Source: Sindora glabra (lineage: Eukaryota; Streptophyta; Magnoliopsida; Fabales; Fabaceae). Taken from it: DNA of 64,000 nucleotides. Positions 24,301-37,100 of the stretch are shown piece by piece; the stretch's first letter is position 1, and every line of letters starts with the position of its first letter. The stretch is taken from assembly GCA_020226215.1 (NCBI GenBank), contig CM035236.1:7445001-7509000 (forward strand), in the 5' to 3' direction. The position numbers were made by a program, and so were the translations under genes. The notes below the pieces were generated by a model. That model was given only the letters and a program-made list of their open reading frames with translations. It did no database searches and had not been told where the DNA came from.

Positions 24301-27300
24301 ACCTTTGAGTTGGGAGAAGCAGGAAGTAGAAGGAGAAGCAGAAAAGAAAGAAGTGCAAACATTAAAACCCCATTGCATAGTACAGAACTGAAAACTTGGC
24401 TACTTTGAACTTACTTGGTGCATGAATTAAGTAGTCAGATCTGTGTACTCTATTTAAGAGATTTGAATTCAAATATCATTAAAACTAAATGATAAGAAAA
24501 ATATAAGTTAAGTTCAAAGTAAAACGCAACACTTTATAATGCAATAATAAATTGAAAGCGTTAAATTTTATTTAATCTATGCACTATTATGTAAAATAAT
24601 AAATTCAAAATTTTCAATCTATTAATATATCGAAGTGTCTTCCGAAAAATTAGCCCCGCTTATTTCTGTACTTTGGACATTAAAGCAGGGTTAGAGTAGT
24701 CCCCACAAGAAGAAGGAGTGGGGTTAGAGGTTTGGTGTGGAAAACAGGGAACAAAAAGGAATTGTAAGTACATCACGCCGTGGTGTTACCATCAACAATC
24801 CTTCGTGAGAGCAACGCATGATGCTCGTGTTTGATGTACGGGGCACTCCCACGGGAGCGTGCCTAGCACGTGATGCACCTTTCTTCTTCACGCAACATCC
24901 AAAATTCCTTCTGTTTACATACATATGCATATGAATCCACAGCTAGCTAGCCGGCCCTCCCAGTCCCAACAAAGATCACACAAATAATGCACTACGGATT
25001 CCTATCTGTCTCTCAGTGAATGTGAGTGTGAGTGAGAAAGAATGATTGGAATTTTTCTGTTTTAAAGAAATGTAGCATTCCCTATAGTGCTATAGTCATA
25101 ACATGCTATACATAAAATACAAAAACTTTGGGAAGTTCTGGTCTGATCCATCAAGATTTTGATAATATAAATAGTGGGGAGGGGACCAATTAATGAGATT
25201 GGGAATTTGACAGCGGACTTTATACAGTAAATTTTGACCATGGATTCTTATATGGTTCTGTCCATTCTTCATTTTAAGCAATAGGAGGTAAAGTTAAAAT
25301 GACAAAACTTTCTGAGCTTTGTTGTGCATTGTCTTTCTTAAATTTAGTGACAATTAAGTAGCGTTTTGGTATATTTGCGCTCAGGTACTCGAACTTCAAT
25401 TCTATATTAACTAGCTTCTTCTTTATTTTCGAAATGATAAAGAGCCCTCCTATTTTATAATGGTCGGAATGATTAAATTACTAGATACATGATACAAAAA
25501 TCAAATATCAAACCTTAAATATAATGCAAGATACGAACCCTTCAAAAAATATATGAAATATTATTTGAACCAAAAGTTTTTAACTATAAAGACTTCCTTT
25601 GAAAATAAAAAAAATGCATAAAATTACTATTGACTGATTTAAAAAGCAGTCACTTTAATTGATAAAAAATTTAAATTTAGACTCAAATATAATTTTTTTC
25701 TTTTAAAAAAAAAGATTTGAATAAGTTTTTAAACTAGTGGGCAAGTACCATAATTTTGTCAAACTCCAAGGAAGGCATAGAGTAGTTCTCTTCTAAATCA
25801 AACAATATTTTCAAACAAGTAAAGATATTTAATCACCCAAATAAAAAAATATTTTGGTTGCGTGTGAAAATCAAACTTATAGTCTATCTGGTTAGGCTTC
25901 ATTTTTTTTTTTTGACGGAAGAACAGTCTGCAAAAATAATTTATTCACTTGTATTTATAATTATAAAATATTACAATAATATGTAAAATATTATTTAATA
26001 TTAAAAATAAAAATGTGATGAAAAATAACATTCTATATTAGATATGAAACTAATTCATATTTCTGTTTTTACTAAACTAATTAATTATTAGTTGATATTT
26101 ATTTATTCATGTACAAATAAATGAAACCATCAAATGAAATATGCATTATTTTTTAATTAGAAAGTATTTAGGTGATATGACAATTCTTTACTTATATATA
26201 AACAAATAAATTTTCATATAAAATATATTTTTCAACAAAACAAACAAGTGAGTTGACCTCAATTTAATTGAAAAAGTAAATTGTCTTACAATTGAGATTA
26301 CGTCAAATGCATGATCTCTATGTACTGTAGACTCGATATAATACATAGTCATGCTATTCTTAATTAGTGAATTAATTCTACGATTTTTGTTGTGATTATT
26401 CATGTAGGCCAGGTTGATGTGCAGGTCATTAGTAGAGAATATAGTCCATATACATAGTCACATCATATAATAATTAAAGAATAACATATTATAGTATATA
26501 AGGTAGAGTCCAATCGGATTAGAACAGGAAGACTCCAATTTCGAGTGAAGATAGATAAAGCAGGAAAGACGACAGGGGCATTAAAAAATGGAGAAGCATA
26601 TAGCAATTTAATATAGATGTCATGCGGACTTGAGTGTTTGTTTATTCCGACATTGCTTCCATTCCTTTTCGCTTCCGTCCAATTCCTTCTGTGTCTGAGC
26701 TTCTTCTGTCTCTCAGTTTTTTCACCCGCTTGGGTAATTCAACAATTACCAGCAGCACAAATTACAGATTTCAAAAGTCTATCTGAACAAAAATTTGTGC
26801 CTTCAGCTTTCCTTTGTTATTGAGTTTATTATATATTACAATTACAATTATACAATTTCACTAACCCCATAAGCTAATTTCAGTTTCTTGATATAACAAG
26901 TTATTCAGTGATTAAGCATTTATTTTAATAATGTTTCTTCGTTACGGTAAAAATGCTCAAATCATTACATAGGTACACTTAAAATTCTAATATTGAGATT
27001 TTCAAATAATGTCATAAATTATTTGAGTTAAAAAAATCCTGACATTTATTTTGATAATATTGGTAAATAAAGTAAAAGGTTAATTAATATTGAACCAGCA
27101 ACATTAATACTCCTGCGTTGGTGTTACATTTTCATGGTATCTTTATCCAAGAGTACCAACTCAAAGTCCTTGACTCCTAGAAAGTTGTTCTTGAATGACT
27201 GCCGGGGAAATCAATCAAGAAATGGGAACAGAAGCAAATATTATCAGCATACCAAACATGGAAACAAGATCATAAAAGGTATATGCATGGAAGAAGAAGA

Positions 27301-28141
27301 AAAGAAGAGAAGAGGGAGGATAACTGCCAAAGAATGATTTGGCTCATTGATTTAATAGTGTGGCCCGACCGTGAGCTGAGTGAAAGCCAAAAAGCTCAAC
27401 TGCCTCAAATCCCCTTCATACTGACCAGCTATTACATAATGCCAAATCCAACTCACAAACAGACAATTTGCAGGCCGGCTCTCTTCACATGCCACCAAAA
27501 TCCAATACACCCCTTCTCTCTGTTATATCAGAGATCCCCTCTCTCTCTCTCTCATACTCTCCCTGACGAGGCAATTTTTTCAGAAGAACAGTAAATATAT
27601 ATACATAGATGAATAGAGAATTAGGGAGGCTTTTCGTAGGCACGAAAAAGGGTGTCGTTCAAATCCCTGCTGCTTTAGCCTTTGGGTGGATGTGGCTGTT
27701 TTACACCAACTGAAAAAGCCTGCCTTTTGCCCCAAGAAGGGTCTCTTTTGCCCAATTTGACTTCAAATGAGTTTTTTTTTGGGATGAGTGTTTGCTTCTC
27801 TATTCACCGATCAGTCTCTTTTGGGAAGAACCAACAATAATATCATTCTTCACAATAAGCTGAAATGTCTATTTTCCCTTTGATTCATTTCCAGAATTCT
27901 CCCAAAACTCCACTGCTAATTTCACCCACAAATTGGATCTGTTTCCCAATAGCCAGAGGTACCCACTACTAGTCTGGTCCCTTTCTCCTTTCTGATTTCT
28001 CTTTAATTCCAGTTTCCCCCCTTCCTTTTCTTGTTTTTGCACTATCCCTCTTTCTCTCTCTTCTCTTATTAATTTCTGTACTCTCTCTCTCTCTCTCTCA
28101 CACACACACGTACGCGGCCACACACTCAGCTCTGTCTGTCA
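21381..28141. other. Upstream region of SCL32, copy 1
   Basis: No gene supported. AT-rich sequence interrupted by blocks of more balanced composition (about 21540-21850, 22985-23240, 23990-24360, 24640-25060, 26510-26780 and 27100-28140), which may hold regulatory DNA. Visible details: an imperfect 32-bp direct repeat starting AAATTCCAGATGAATCAGA at 21551 and 21624; a G-box CACGTG at 24867-24872 beside a GC-rich hairpin (24842-24863); a pyrimidine-rich leader with a CT then CA microsatellite at about 28082-28110, just before the start codon. Confidence 0.5.
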
Positions 28142-29552
28142 ATGACGGAATTTACACCGCACTACTTCCCACACCATTGCGCCAGAAAATCGCAACCCTT
28201 TTCGGAGCCTTGTTTCCATGAACAAGAATCAAATTCCTCGGACAAGGCCCTGGCTGAATTCCCTACATCAAAAGCCCTAGGCAACTTTGGCGATGCCAAT
28301 TGCATGGAGCAATTACTGTTCACTGTGCCAACGCGATCGAAAGCAACGATTGTAACCCTGGCGCAGCAAATCCTTTGGGTTTTGAACCAACATAGCTCCC
28401 CCGGACGGCGACTCGAATCAACGCCTCGCATGCGGCTTCCTCCGGGCTCTCACCGCACGCGCCGCCAAAACCGGAAGCTGCAAAATGCTGGCTGCCGTCG
28501 CTGATGCTCAGAACAGCAATCTCGCCATTGACACCCACAAATTCTCGGTCATCGAGCTTGCCAACTTCGTTGACCTGACTCCCTGGCATCGCTTCGGCTT
28601 CACGGCGGCCAACGCCGCCATTCTAGAAGCTACCGAAGGATTCTCGGTCATCCACATCGTGGATTTAAGCTTGACACATTGCATGCAGATTCCGACGCTG
28701 ATTGACGCCATTGCTAGCCGATATGAAGTGCCGCCACTGATCAAGCTCACAGTAGCCGCTTCCACAAGAGACATGCCACCTATGCTTGACCTTTCTTACG
28801 AAGAATTGGGTACCAAGCTGGTGAATTTCGCAAGGACTAAGAATGTTATAATGGACTTTAGAGTGGTTTCTTCAAGTTACGCAGATGGATTCTCAGCTTT
28901 GATCGATCACCTTCGGGTGCAACATTTAGTTTACGGAGATGGTCGTCTTGGTGAAGCTTTAGTTATAAACTGTCACATGATGCTTCATTATATGCCCGAC
29001 GAAACCCTATGTGCGATTCCTGATACAGCTTCAAGCCAATACAATATATATGAATCATCTTCTTCCGCTAGCACCGTAATTTCCACTTCATCCCTACGAT
29101 CAATGTTTCTCAAAGCTTTACGGACTTTAGACCCAACAATTGTGATTTTAGTGGATGAAGATGCGGATTTAACATCAAATAATTTGGTTTGTAGATTAAG
29201 GTCTGCGTTTAATTATCTGTGGATACATTATGATACAGTGGACACGTTTCTTCAAAGAGGGAATAAACTGAGGCAGTGGTATGAGGCGGATATTTGCTGG
29301 AAGATTGAAAATGTGATAGCGCATGAAGGGATTCAGAGGGTTGAAAGGCTTGAGAAAAAGAGTAGGTGGGAGCAACGGATGAGAAATGCCAGCTTTCAGG
29401 CAATTACTTTCAGTGAAGATGCTGTTTCCGATGTGAAGGCAATGCTGGATGAACATGCAGCAGGTTGGGGCTTGAAGAAGGAAGATGAACATCTTGTGCT
29501 CACATGGAAAGGTCATAATGTTGTATTTGCATCTGCTTGGTTGCCTGCTTGA
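28142..29552 (+). pseudogene. SCL32: SCL32-like GRAS gene, frameshifted copy (probably sequence error)
   Basis: Same gene as 40916-42322. The start codon is kept, but between about 28160 and 28390 six places differ from copy 2, mostly by one base (about +2 at 28161-28167, +2 near 28193-28205, -1 near 28254, -1 near 28316, +1 near 28350, +1 near 28385). The net change is +4, so the N-terminal third, including LHRI, is out of frame. From about 28430 to the stop the two copies are identical; an uninterrupted frame of 355 codons runs from 28485. Since copy 2 encodes the conserved N-terminal GRAS sequence without a break, copy 1 most likely has consensus errors near a contig end rather than being a real pseudogene. 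AATAAA follows at 29573-29578. Confidence 0.85.
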
Positions 29553-31551
29553 ACGTGTACTTCATCACGAGCAATAAATTTTTCATATTTGCTTTTTAAT
29601 CTCTGCGTCTTCGTCTTCCTGGTTCTTTCATTAATTGCCTTCTGTATTTTGATGAGTGAGTAGGTAGTTCTTTAGCAGTTTTTTAATTTAATGGGAATTT
29701 ACCATTTATTAACTAATTTGGCTAATTCATTATGTTCTCCAGGTTTATCAATGAGGATGTTTTTTCTTTACACCATTGATTTTATAGATAGCATTGAATT
29801 GCGATTGCATTGCAACGATTGCAATTACAAATTAATACAGAAGAATGCAGTTGTTACAATGCAAAATTGTGATAAACTGTGATTACAGGTAGTCCGACCC
29901 CAATATTACGTGAAATACACCATCATTTAGAAGGAGGATATGATAAATTAAATTTGAAACTTCTACTGACGGTACTCTTCTTTCTTTCGATGCATAGATT
30001 AATTTCTTTATATAAATGATATGTTGTGTTAATTTAAATACTACACACATTATATTTGCTTATCATCTAATGCTGGCGTCTGTGCTAATTAGCAGATGTG
30101 GTTAATGTCATACATTTGATTGACCAGAACAAATTTTTTTAACTTCATAAGCGTATTAACAAGTATAAAGGCGACAATGTCACGAAGTTACAAACTATAT
30201 AAAATTTTGCAAATTAATCTCAATTTTCAGCTTGTATACTGATAGAGAAATCTCATTTAGGTCTAGTTATACCCCCCCCCCCCCCGTAAGGGCGTTGCCA
30301 CAGAAAGCAACATAAGGAGCGGACAGTATCCCTAAATAATTTCATCCATAGTCATATGGGAGTAATTAGTGTGCAACTAGCCTGAAAAGAAAAATAGATT
30401 GCGAGAATGTATTATAAATTTAAAGTCTCTCATATTTCATCGAAAAGTAATTATATTTGCTTATATATAAATAATTAAAAGAGTTTTCTGCCAATTAAAT
30501 ACATTGTGATTAAAAAATTATTCATGGTGATACACTAACAGAAGGAAAATAACTTCCACAAGTTTACAGCAGGACAAGAGCATCTTCAGATGGAATGCCT
30601 TACTTTGTGACGTTGTTATCAGTCCTGTGGTAAATCGGTCTGTAAGATGTCCTTTACTGAATGCTTGTAGAAGGAGAGGCCAATGTTTACTGTTGTTAGG
30701 ATCACGTTTTCTTGGAATTATAATCAAGTGGAGCTTACATGATATGTTGCATCAGTTGCTTAAATTTCTCATAATTAACCTCTTTAATCACTTACATCCA
30801 TGTGGGATAACTTTGCTTAAAGTTAATTCATGTATCAAATATTTAGAGCTTTCACAAGGTGCATGATAATGAGGATAAGTTTTTCATAAAATTCAAATAC
30901 AAGGTATATTCTATCAATATTTTAGTAGTATAATAATATTCAATATTATTTTTAAAGATTTTATATTTTATTATATTTAAAATTCAAATTCAGAATTTCA
31001 TGTGTATATTTCAAATGAATTGTACAATAAAAAAGTATTGGATATACTCCATATGTATCGATTAGTATTATATGTTATGAATGCTTGAATTAACGCATTG
31101 GTACAAGCCTCTCGTTTTATGTCACCTTTGACATTGGTTAGCTAGTTGACAACTAACGCCACTCATTGCAAACTTCCATAAACATCAAATGGTTGGGGCG
31201 CAGAGTGGAGGATTATTATGAAACTGTAGGGGAGGAGGAGGATGATACAATTTCAGATCAAGTAAAGTAATTAGCAATTGGGTTCAGAATTTTCAATTTT
31301 GGGGCTGAATCTGAGTTGGATTCGTCTTCGGTGGCCTTCACTATAGCCTCAGAAGAGAAATGTCTTTATTGGACAGTGATGTCCGTTTGTGGAATAAGAA
31401 TGTGATCTTTTTAGGCACAGCAAAGTGGACTTCAAACCAAAATTCTGAGGCACACTGTCACCTTCACGCACATAAAAAGTGGTGGAACTCACGTAAAGTA
31501 TAGATTCTGCCTATAATGGCTTTAAAAAACGCCTTGCCTCCACAATTCAAC

Positions 31552-31653
31552 CATTCTTCAGAGCAATTGGAGGATTAATTGATGTTAAGCATGTTTTAAT
31601 AACATTCTTCAGAGCAATTGGAGGATTAATTGATGATAAGCATGTTTTAATAA
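31552..31653. repeat. 51-bp tandem duplication
   Basis: Two adjacent copies of a 51-base unit beginning CATTCTTCAGAGCAATTGGA, differing at one base (GATGTTAAGC versus GATGATAAGC). The same pair is at 44322-44423 in copy 2. Confidence 0.95.
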
Positions 31654-32692
31654 CATAGGGATAAATTAAACATAAAAAATTGAGAAAATTTTTGTATAAT
31701 TTATCTGTTTAAAATTATATATATGACAAATTTAAATACAAATGATAATTATGAAAATAGTTCCCTATTTTTGGAATATTTTTTAAAAAATAACTATTTG
31801 ATTTTGGCCTCATCTTCTATTTTATGATTATTTTCTGGTTCAGCTACTGACTTACTGTCTTTGTTCTGTTACTGTCTCACTTGTGAGTGTAAGACCTTAT
31901 AATTATTACAAATCTCGTGAGAAAAAAAAAAGATTATAGTAAACACACCACCAATGGTGGAAAATCTTAGTTCAATCAAATCAGAGGCGTCCGGTTAAGA
32001 GTAATTATATGAATTTTTTTAATCAAATTAATTTTTTCAATTCTTCATTATGACTTCGTTTTAACTGATTTTAATAGTTAAATTTAATTTTCCATATTTT
32101 CGAGTGGCTAACATTGGTTTAAAAATATTAAATTTTTAAAAAATTAATTTTGTTATGGTCATTTAACTAATTTATATTTAAATCTTATATTTTTTTTATA
32201 ACATGAGAGTCTCACTATTTTATATTTGAACATTACTAACAATTATCATATACCGTTATTAAACATAAAAATTATATAGTGTTTATAGATTTAGAATTTT
32301 CATATTTACTGTGGGATCTAAATGTTATATACTTACATAATATTTAATATAGAAATATAACATTAAAACAAAAATTAAACTTGCATCTATTAAAAATTTA
32401 TAATTATTATTAAACTTATAAATATATTATGTAATATTTATTTTACATCACTAAAAGGTAATATAATAGTAAAAAATAAAACATATAAGCTTTTTAAATT
32501 ATGAAAAAAATATTTTAGGTAAATTCAGCTTAAAATGGTTAAGAAATTGTAAATCTCTTTTAACCATAAACCAATTCTAAATTTTAAACTACTTTTAACC
32601 ATCTAATTTTGATTTAATACTTTTAACTTATTTATATTAATCTAAGTAAATGTTAGTTGAATCATTATTAATACTGTTATTATATATTGAAT

Positions 32693-32694
<2 letters not shown>

Positions 32695-32734
<40 letters not shown>
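32695..32734. repeat. AT microsatellite, 20 repeats
   Basis: (AT)20 followed by GTACATATACG. In copy 2 the same site has 29 repeats (45465-45522). Confidence 0.95.
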
Positions 32735-32739
<5 letters not shown>

Positions 32740-33054
32740 TATACGTATTCATCTATCCACTAGTATTTATAAGGAATAAATTTATACATTTTACAAACTA
32801 ATATTATAAATAAAGAAAATGCTATATCAAAATGTATCTTTGTAATTTCATGTAAATTTAAAAATTATTTATATTAAATAAACTAAAATAGGATTCTTAT
32901 ATATGTGATAGTAGTAATTCTTAATTAAAAAATAAAATATAACCACTTGTATTAATCTTATTTTAATATTTTATGATAAATTAATTTAAAAATATATTTA
33001 AAATACTAATTAATTCTCAAAAGAATTTCAATAAAAGTAATTTCAAATATTTTT

Positions 33055-33289
33055 ATTAGAGCATTGTTATGCATTCCGATGTTATGCACCAAAAATGGGT
33101 AGCAAATAAATAACAGTCATAGGATTAAAGTATATAATGCAATTTACATGGATAATCAATGCACCAAAACTTCTGGATCTTTTATTCATCTCATTTTGTT
33201 TGGGATAATTATAAATTTTCTTATTGTTAAGATTGTTGCTATGCGTCCCAATGTTATGTGTCGAAAATTGGTAATGAATGCATTACAAA
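33055..33289. repeat. Truncated 170-bp tandem repeat at the contig end
   Basis: About 1.35 units of the repeat seen in full at 45843-46359. The sequence stops inside the second unit, at the assembly gap. Confidence 0.9.
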
Positions 33290-33389
33290 NNNNNNNNNNN
33301 NNNNNNNNNNNNNNNNNNNNNNNNNNNNNNNNNNNNNNNNNNNNNNNNNNNNNNNNNNNNNNNNNNNNNNNNNNNNNNNNNNNNNNNNN
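33290..33389. other. Assembly gap, 100 N
   Basis: Exactly 100 Ns, the usual placeholder for a gap of unknown size. The left edge falls inside a 170-bp tandem repeat; the right edge is the first base of the repeated block. Open frames reading through the Ns are meaningless. Confidence 0.99.
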
Positions 33390-34135
33390 CAAACTTCCCT
33401 ACTTTTGATTTTACATGGTACAAATATTTATGGCTTTATTTTGCGTAAATAACTAATAAGTTACTTGATAATTAATAAGTTAGTTGATAGTTAATAAGTT
33501 AACTAAATATTTCATAAAATTAACTGTTAAACTAACTGAAATTATAAAATAATAGAAAAGAATATACTAATAGAAATAGATATATAATTAAAATAATTTA
33601 TATTTATCTAAAAATTAAATTATATTAATGCAGTTAAACATTTAAAATAAAAGTATAATATTTAATATTTAATTAATTATATTTTATAACTTATATATTT
33701 ATTTACTTATATAATTTTTATTTTATTATTTTATAAAATTATAATTACTTAAAATATAATTAATTATATTCTATGATATTATTTATCTACATACATCTAT
33801 TTATATATTAATAATTTAAAATTAGAATATAATTATATTAAAATTAAATTAATTATATTTTATAAAAATTATTTAGATTTATATTACAAAGGGTATAGGT
33901 TGTAAATTAAGAAAAAAATAAAGATAAATTTGGAAAGAATTTAAGGAAGTAGTAGCTTATAAAGCTTATTAAATCAGAGCTTATAAATTACTCTAAGTAA
34001 TTTATTAAATCAAAGTTTATAAGTTATTCAAGATAACTTACTTATAAGTTAATGCAAGAAAAACTAATTTATAACTTTTTTATTAGATCAATAAGTTATA
34101 AGTTAATTTATTTGTTGTACGAAACGAAACCTACA

Positions 34136-37100
34136 TTTCAAAAGAATTGATAGACAATCAACTATAATTTTTATATGTCAAAATATCTAGCTTAATTAAA
34201 ATAATTTACAAAAAATAATTATATATTAATATTTATTGGAATTTGAATAAAATTTTAACATATTTAAGTTTCGTGTATATAATGGCTTGACCGTACAATT
34301 ACATGTCCCAGAAATTCCAGATGAATCAGAATCTGAGTGCCAGAAAATAAGCATAAGCCATTGTTGCCGCATTGCATGTTCTTAAAATTCCAGATGAATC
34401 AGACTTTGAGTGACAGGAGATGAGCCAATGTGGTACGGGGATTTTAGTGGTAACTTAATTGGGCATTGTCACCATTCCATAATCTACATCCACTCCAGCT
34501 ATGTGGGAATGGGAGAATTAGGACGAGTTTCTGCCCCAAAAACAAGGCCTTTTGTTAGAGCTAAACAAGGCCTCCTAAATCCATGTATTAATGTCAACTC
34601 TATATAACTCGAAAATACGTAGTTATTCCCGCCAATTTTTTTATTTATTGTTTAAAATAAATATAAAAAATTAAAAAATAAACAGCATCAATTTTATAAA
34701 AAATATAATTATTAATATATTTTCTATTAAAAATTTATTGATATATAATATTAAGGAAAATATTAAAAAATAATAAATACAATTTTAATTTCTTAAAAGA
34801 TTGGCAAATAAAGATAATTTTTTAAAATGACACTTAAAAAAATAAAGACAGTATTTTTTTAATAATAATAAAAGTGATGAGAATTAATTTATATGCTCTT
34901 GGCATGAGTGCAATACTATGCTCTTTAATTTATTTTTTAATAATGGTAAAAGTGGTAAGTAATTCATTAAATATACATATATGATTTTGAGTTTCAACCT
35001 TAAATATGAGGAGGAATAAAATTCATAAATTAATATTAGGTGTCATTTATACCATTAAGATGTTGAGTAATTTATTTCTTTTTTATGTGTTTCATAGAGA
35101 TAAATGATAATATTTAGATAAAGTTTTCTAAGTGTTTGTAATGAGATTCTCTAATTAAGTCATGAAATATTTATTAATTGCCCCAATTTAAAATAAATAA
35201 TTACTTTATTGATAATTATTATAATTATTAGTGGAAGAATTAACATACATGTCATAAAGTGATTGAAAAATCTCATGTTAAATAATTAAGCAATTTTATT
35301 AACAAAGTGTTTGTTCAATAGAAAGCATACTAGCCCTAGATGAATTTGATTTATTAATGGACAAAGGTTCGAATCTTGAAGAAGGTCTTTGTTAAAGGGA
35401 AGAAATTTATTAATGCCCTAATTTTTAAGAATTATTATATAATCACTAGAGTTTAAAGGGTCTATTTGAATATTTTTTTTTTATTTTCAAAAATTATTCT
35501 CAAGATTTTTTAAAAAAATTATTTTTAAATTTTGAAAAACTAAATAATGGAGAGTATTCGAAATAGTAAATAAAAATTTATTTCATTCAATCATAAAATT
35601 GGCATAAGAATAAAAGAATACATTAAAAAATATTTAAAAATTATTTTTATTTCTTATTTTTAAATTATATATTTAAAACTATAATTTTTAAAATTAAATT
35701 ATCAAAATAGTTATCAAGAAGTTCTGTTTTAAAAACAATATACAAACTGATCGAAAGGCTGTCTGCGACCAACTCATACTTTTGATGGAAAGTGATTCGT
35801 CAAGGTCTAAACTTATGCGGGGAGTGCAAACAAGAAAGCCCCTTGAATACTGCAAATATGGAATTAATCATCATATACAATTAATTGATCATTTCGTCCA
35901 CCAATTTGAAATCAAGGACTCAAAATTAGGCATACTTTATAAGTTGTACCCAGAGAATATTGATCACAAATTTGGCGAGCAGCCCTTACGAATAGTTAAG
36001 TAATAAATACAACAACAAAGCATATAAAAATAGAAATATATCCAAGAGGAAATTAAACAAAAATCCTCACGAATGATTGATTGGTCACTGTGGATTAAAA
36101 TCGATCTTCAGAATCCATCACATGCAGCTCGACCTAAAAAGGAATAAAACATGAAGAATAAATATTGTACTTGCTCAATATTCGAAGCCATTGTCTTGAT
36201 ACCGTCATTACGATTTGGGCAAGTCCTCTTCCTAAAAAAACCAACATAATCTGACCAGCGTGCACACACTAAATATGGTTAATTTATTAAATATGCTAAC
36301 AACAATAGCTTTCAACAAAGCACATGGTTTCCTTCCTTACTTTCATGCTTGCCTTCTTTGTTTTTAGCGTTGGTTCTTCATCAAAAATTAAGAAAAACCA
36401 AAGCTCCAAATATTTATATTTGGATGCCCAGAGAATTCTGTTGCGAGAAATTCCAAAACACTTGTTCAAAATGCTTGCTTTATCCCATGTGTCCTCTAGT
36501 TCTTGTACATCAAGTTTAGGAATCCTCCTCAAAATTCTCATACACACATTTTATAACTCAATTCCCTTAACTTTTATGCTACTCCTTATTTGCTTCCCTT
36601 CAGATTCTTCTCATTCTCTTCTTTGGCTCTGGCATTGCACAAATAATTAAGGCAATAATTATATCATGACAGATATATATACTTAAAACTATATAACTAA
36701 AGGAGGAGGGAAAAAGTTGGTCAGCTTTTCTATAAGATTCCATTCTAAAGTTGAATACAGTGAAAATTCGTTAGCAAAAATGAGGCTACATGGTAAAAGA
36801 AACATACATGGTGAAGCTTTTCTGGGATTTCTCGGAGACCATGATTGGGCAAACCAAACGTCTAGGTTATTTCTATTCCTCTGGTCCGAAATGATTTCAA
36901 CGGCACATTATCGTATATTGGTAATATATGAGGGGCCCATTTCATAATTTTGAAAGCAAATGATCCAGTTAAGCACTGTGCCATTGAGCAGCCTTTTTCA
37001 TGACCCACATTGCTGAGTACAAGAAATATCACTGATGCATGGAAAGAATACCATTGTGTAACAGCAACCTTTGAGTTGGGAGAAGCAGGAAGTAGAAGGA

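Larger units (their letters stand above)
29553..33054. other. Downstream region of SCL32, copy 1
   Basis: No gene supported. Holds a run of 14 C (30272-30285), a 51-bp tandem duplication (31552-31602 and 31603-31653), an (AT)20 microsatellite (32695-32734), and otherwise AT-rich sequence. The block at about 31080-31550 is of more balanced composition but has no conserved reading frame. Confidence 0.5.
20631..33289. repeat. 12.7-kb duplicated block, copy 1 (contig end, probable false duplication)
   Basis: This stretch is repeated almost base for base at 33390-46076. The offset drifts only from 12759 at the start to 12788 at the end. The differences I saw are mostly one- or two-base insertions or deletions, many in homopolymers, plus a longer AT microsatellite in copy 2. 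Parts are identical (for example about 28400-30640). Copy 1 runs without a seam from the unique left flank and stops exactly at the N gap, while copy 2 starts exactly after the gap and runs into the unique right flank. This is the expected geometry of two overlapping contig ends that were not merged. Confidence 0.95.

Noticed and set aside
27869..28123. Minus-strand frame rich in Arg-Glu
   Set aside because: Produced by the CT microsatellite in the SCL32 leader read backwards.
30518..30727. Minus-strand frame resembling a LINE reverse transcriptase (PRKRDPNN)
   Set aside because: Only a few residues look similar, no further motifs follow, and the other copy of the block alters the frame.
33148..33452. 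Open frames running into the gap
   Set aside because: They read through 100 Ns and have no sequence support.
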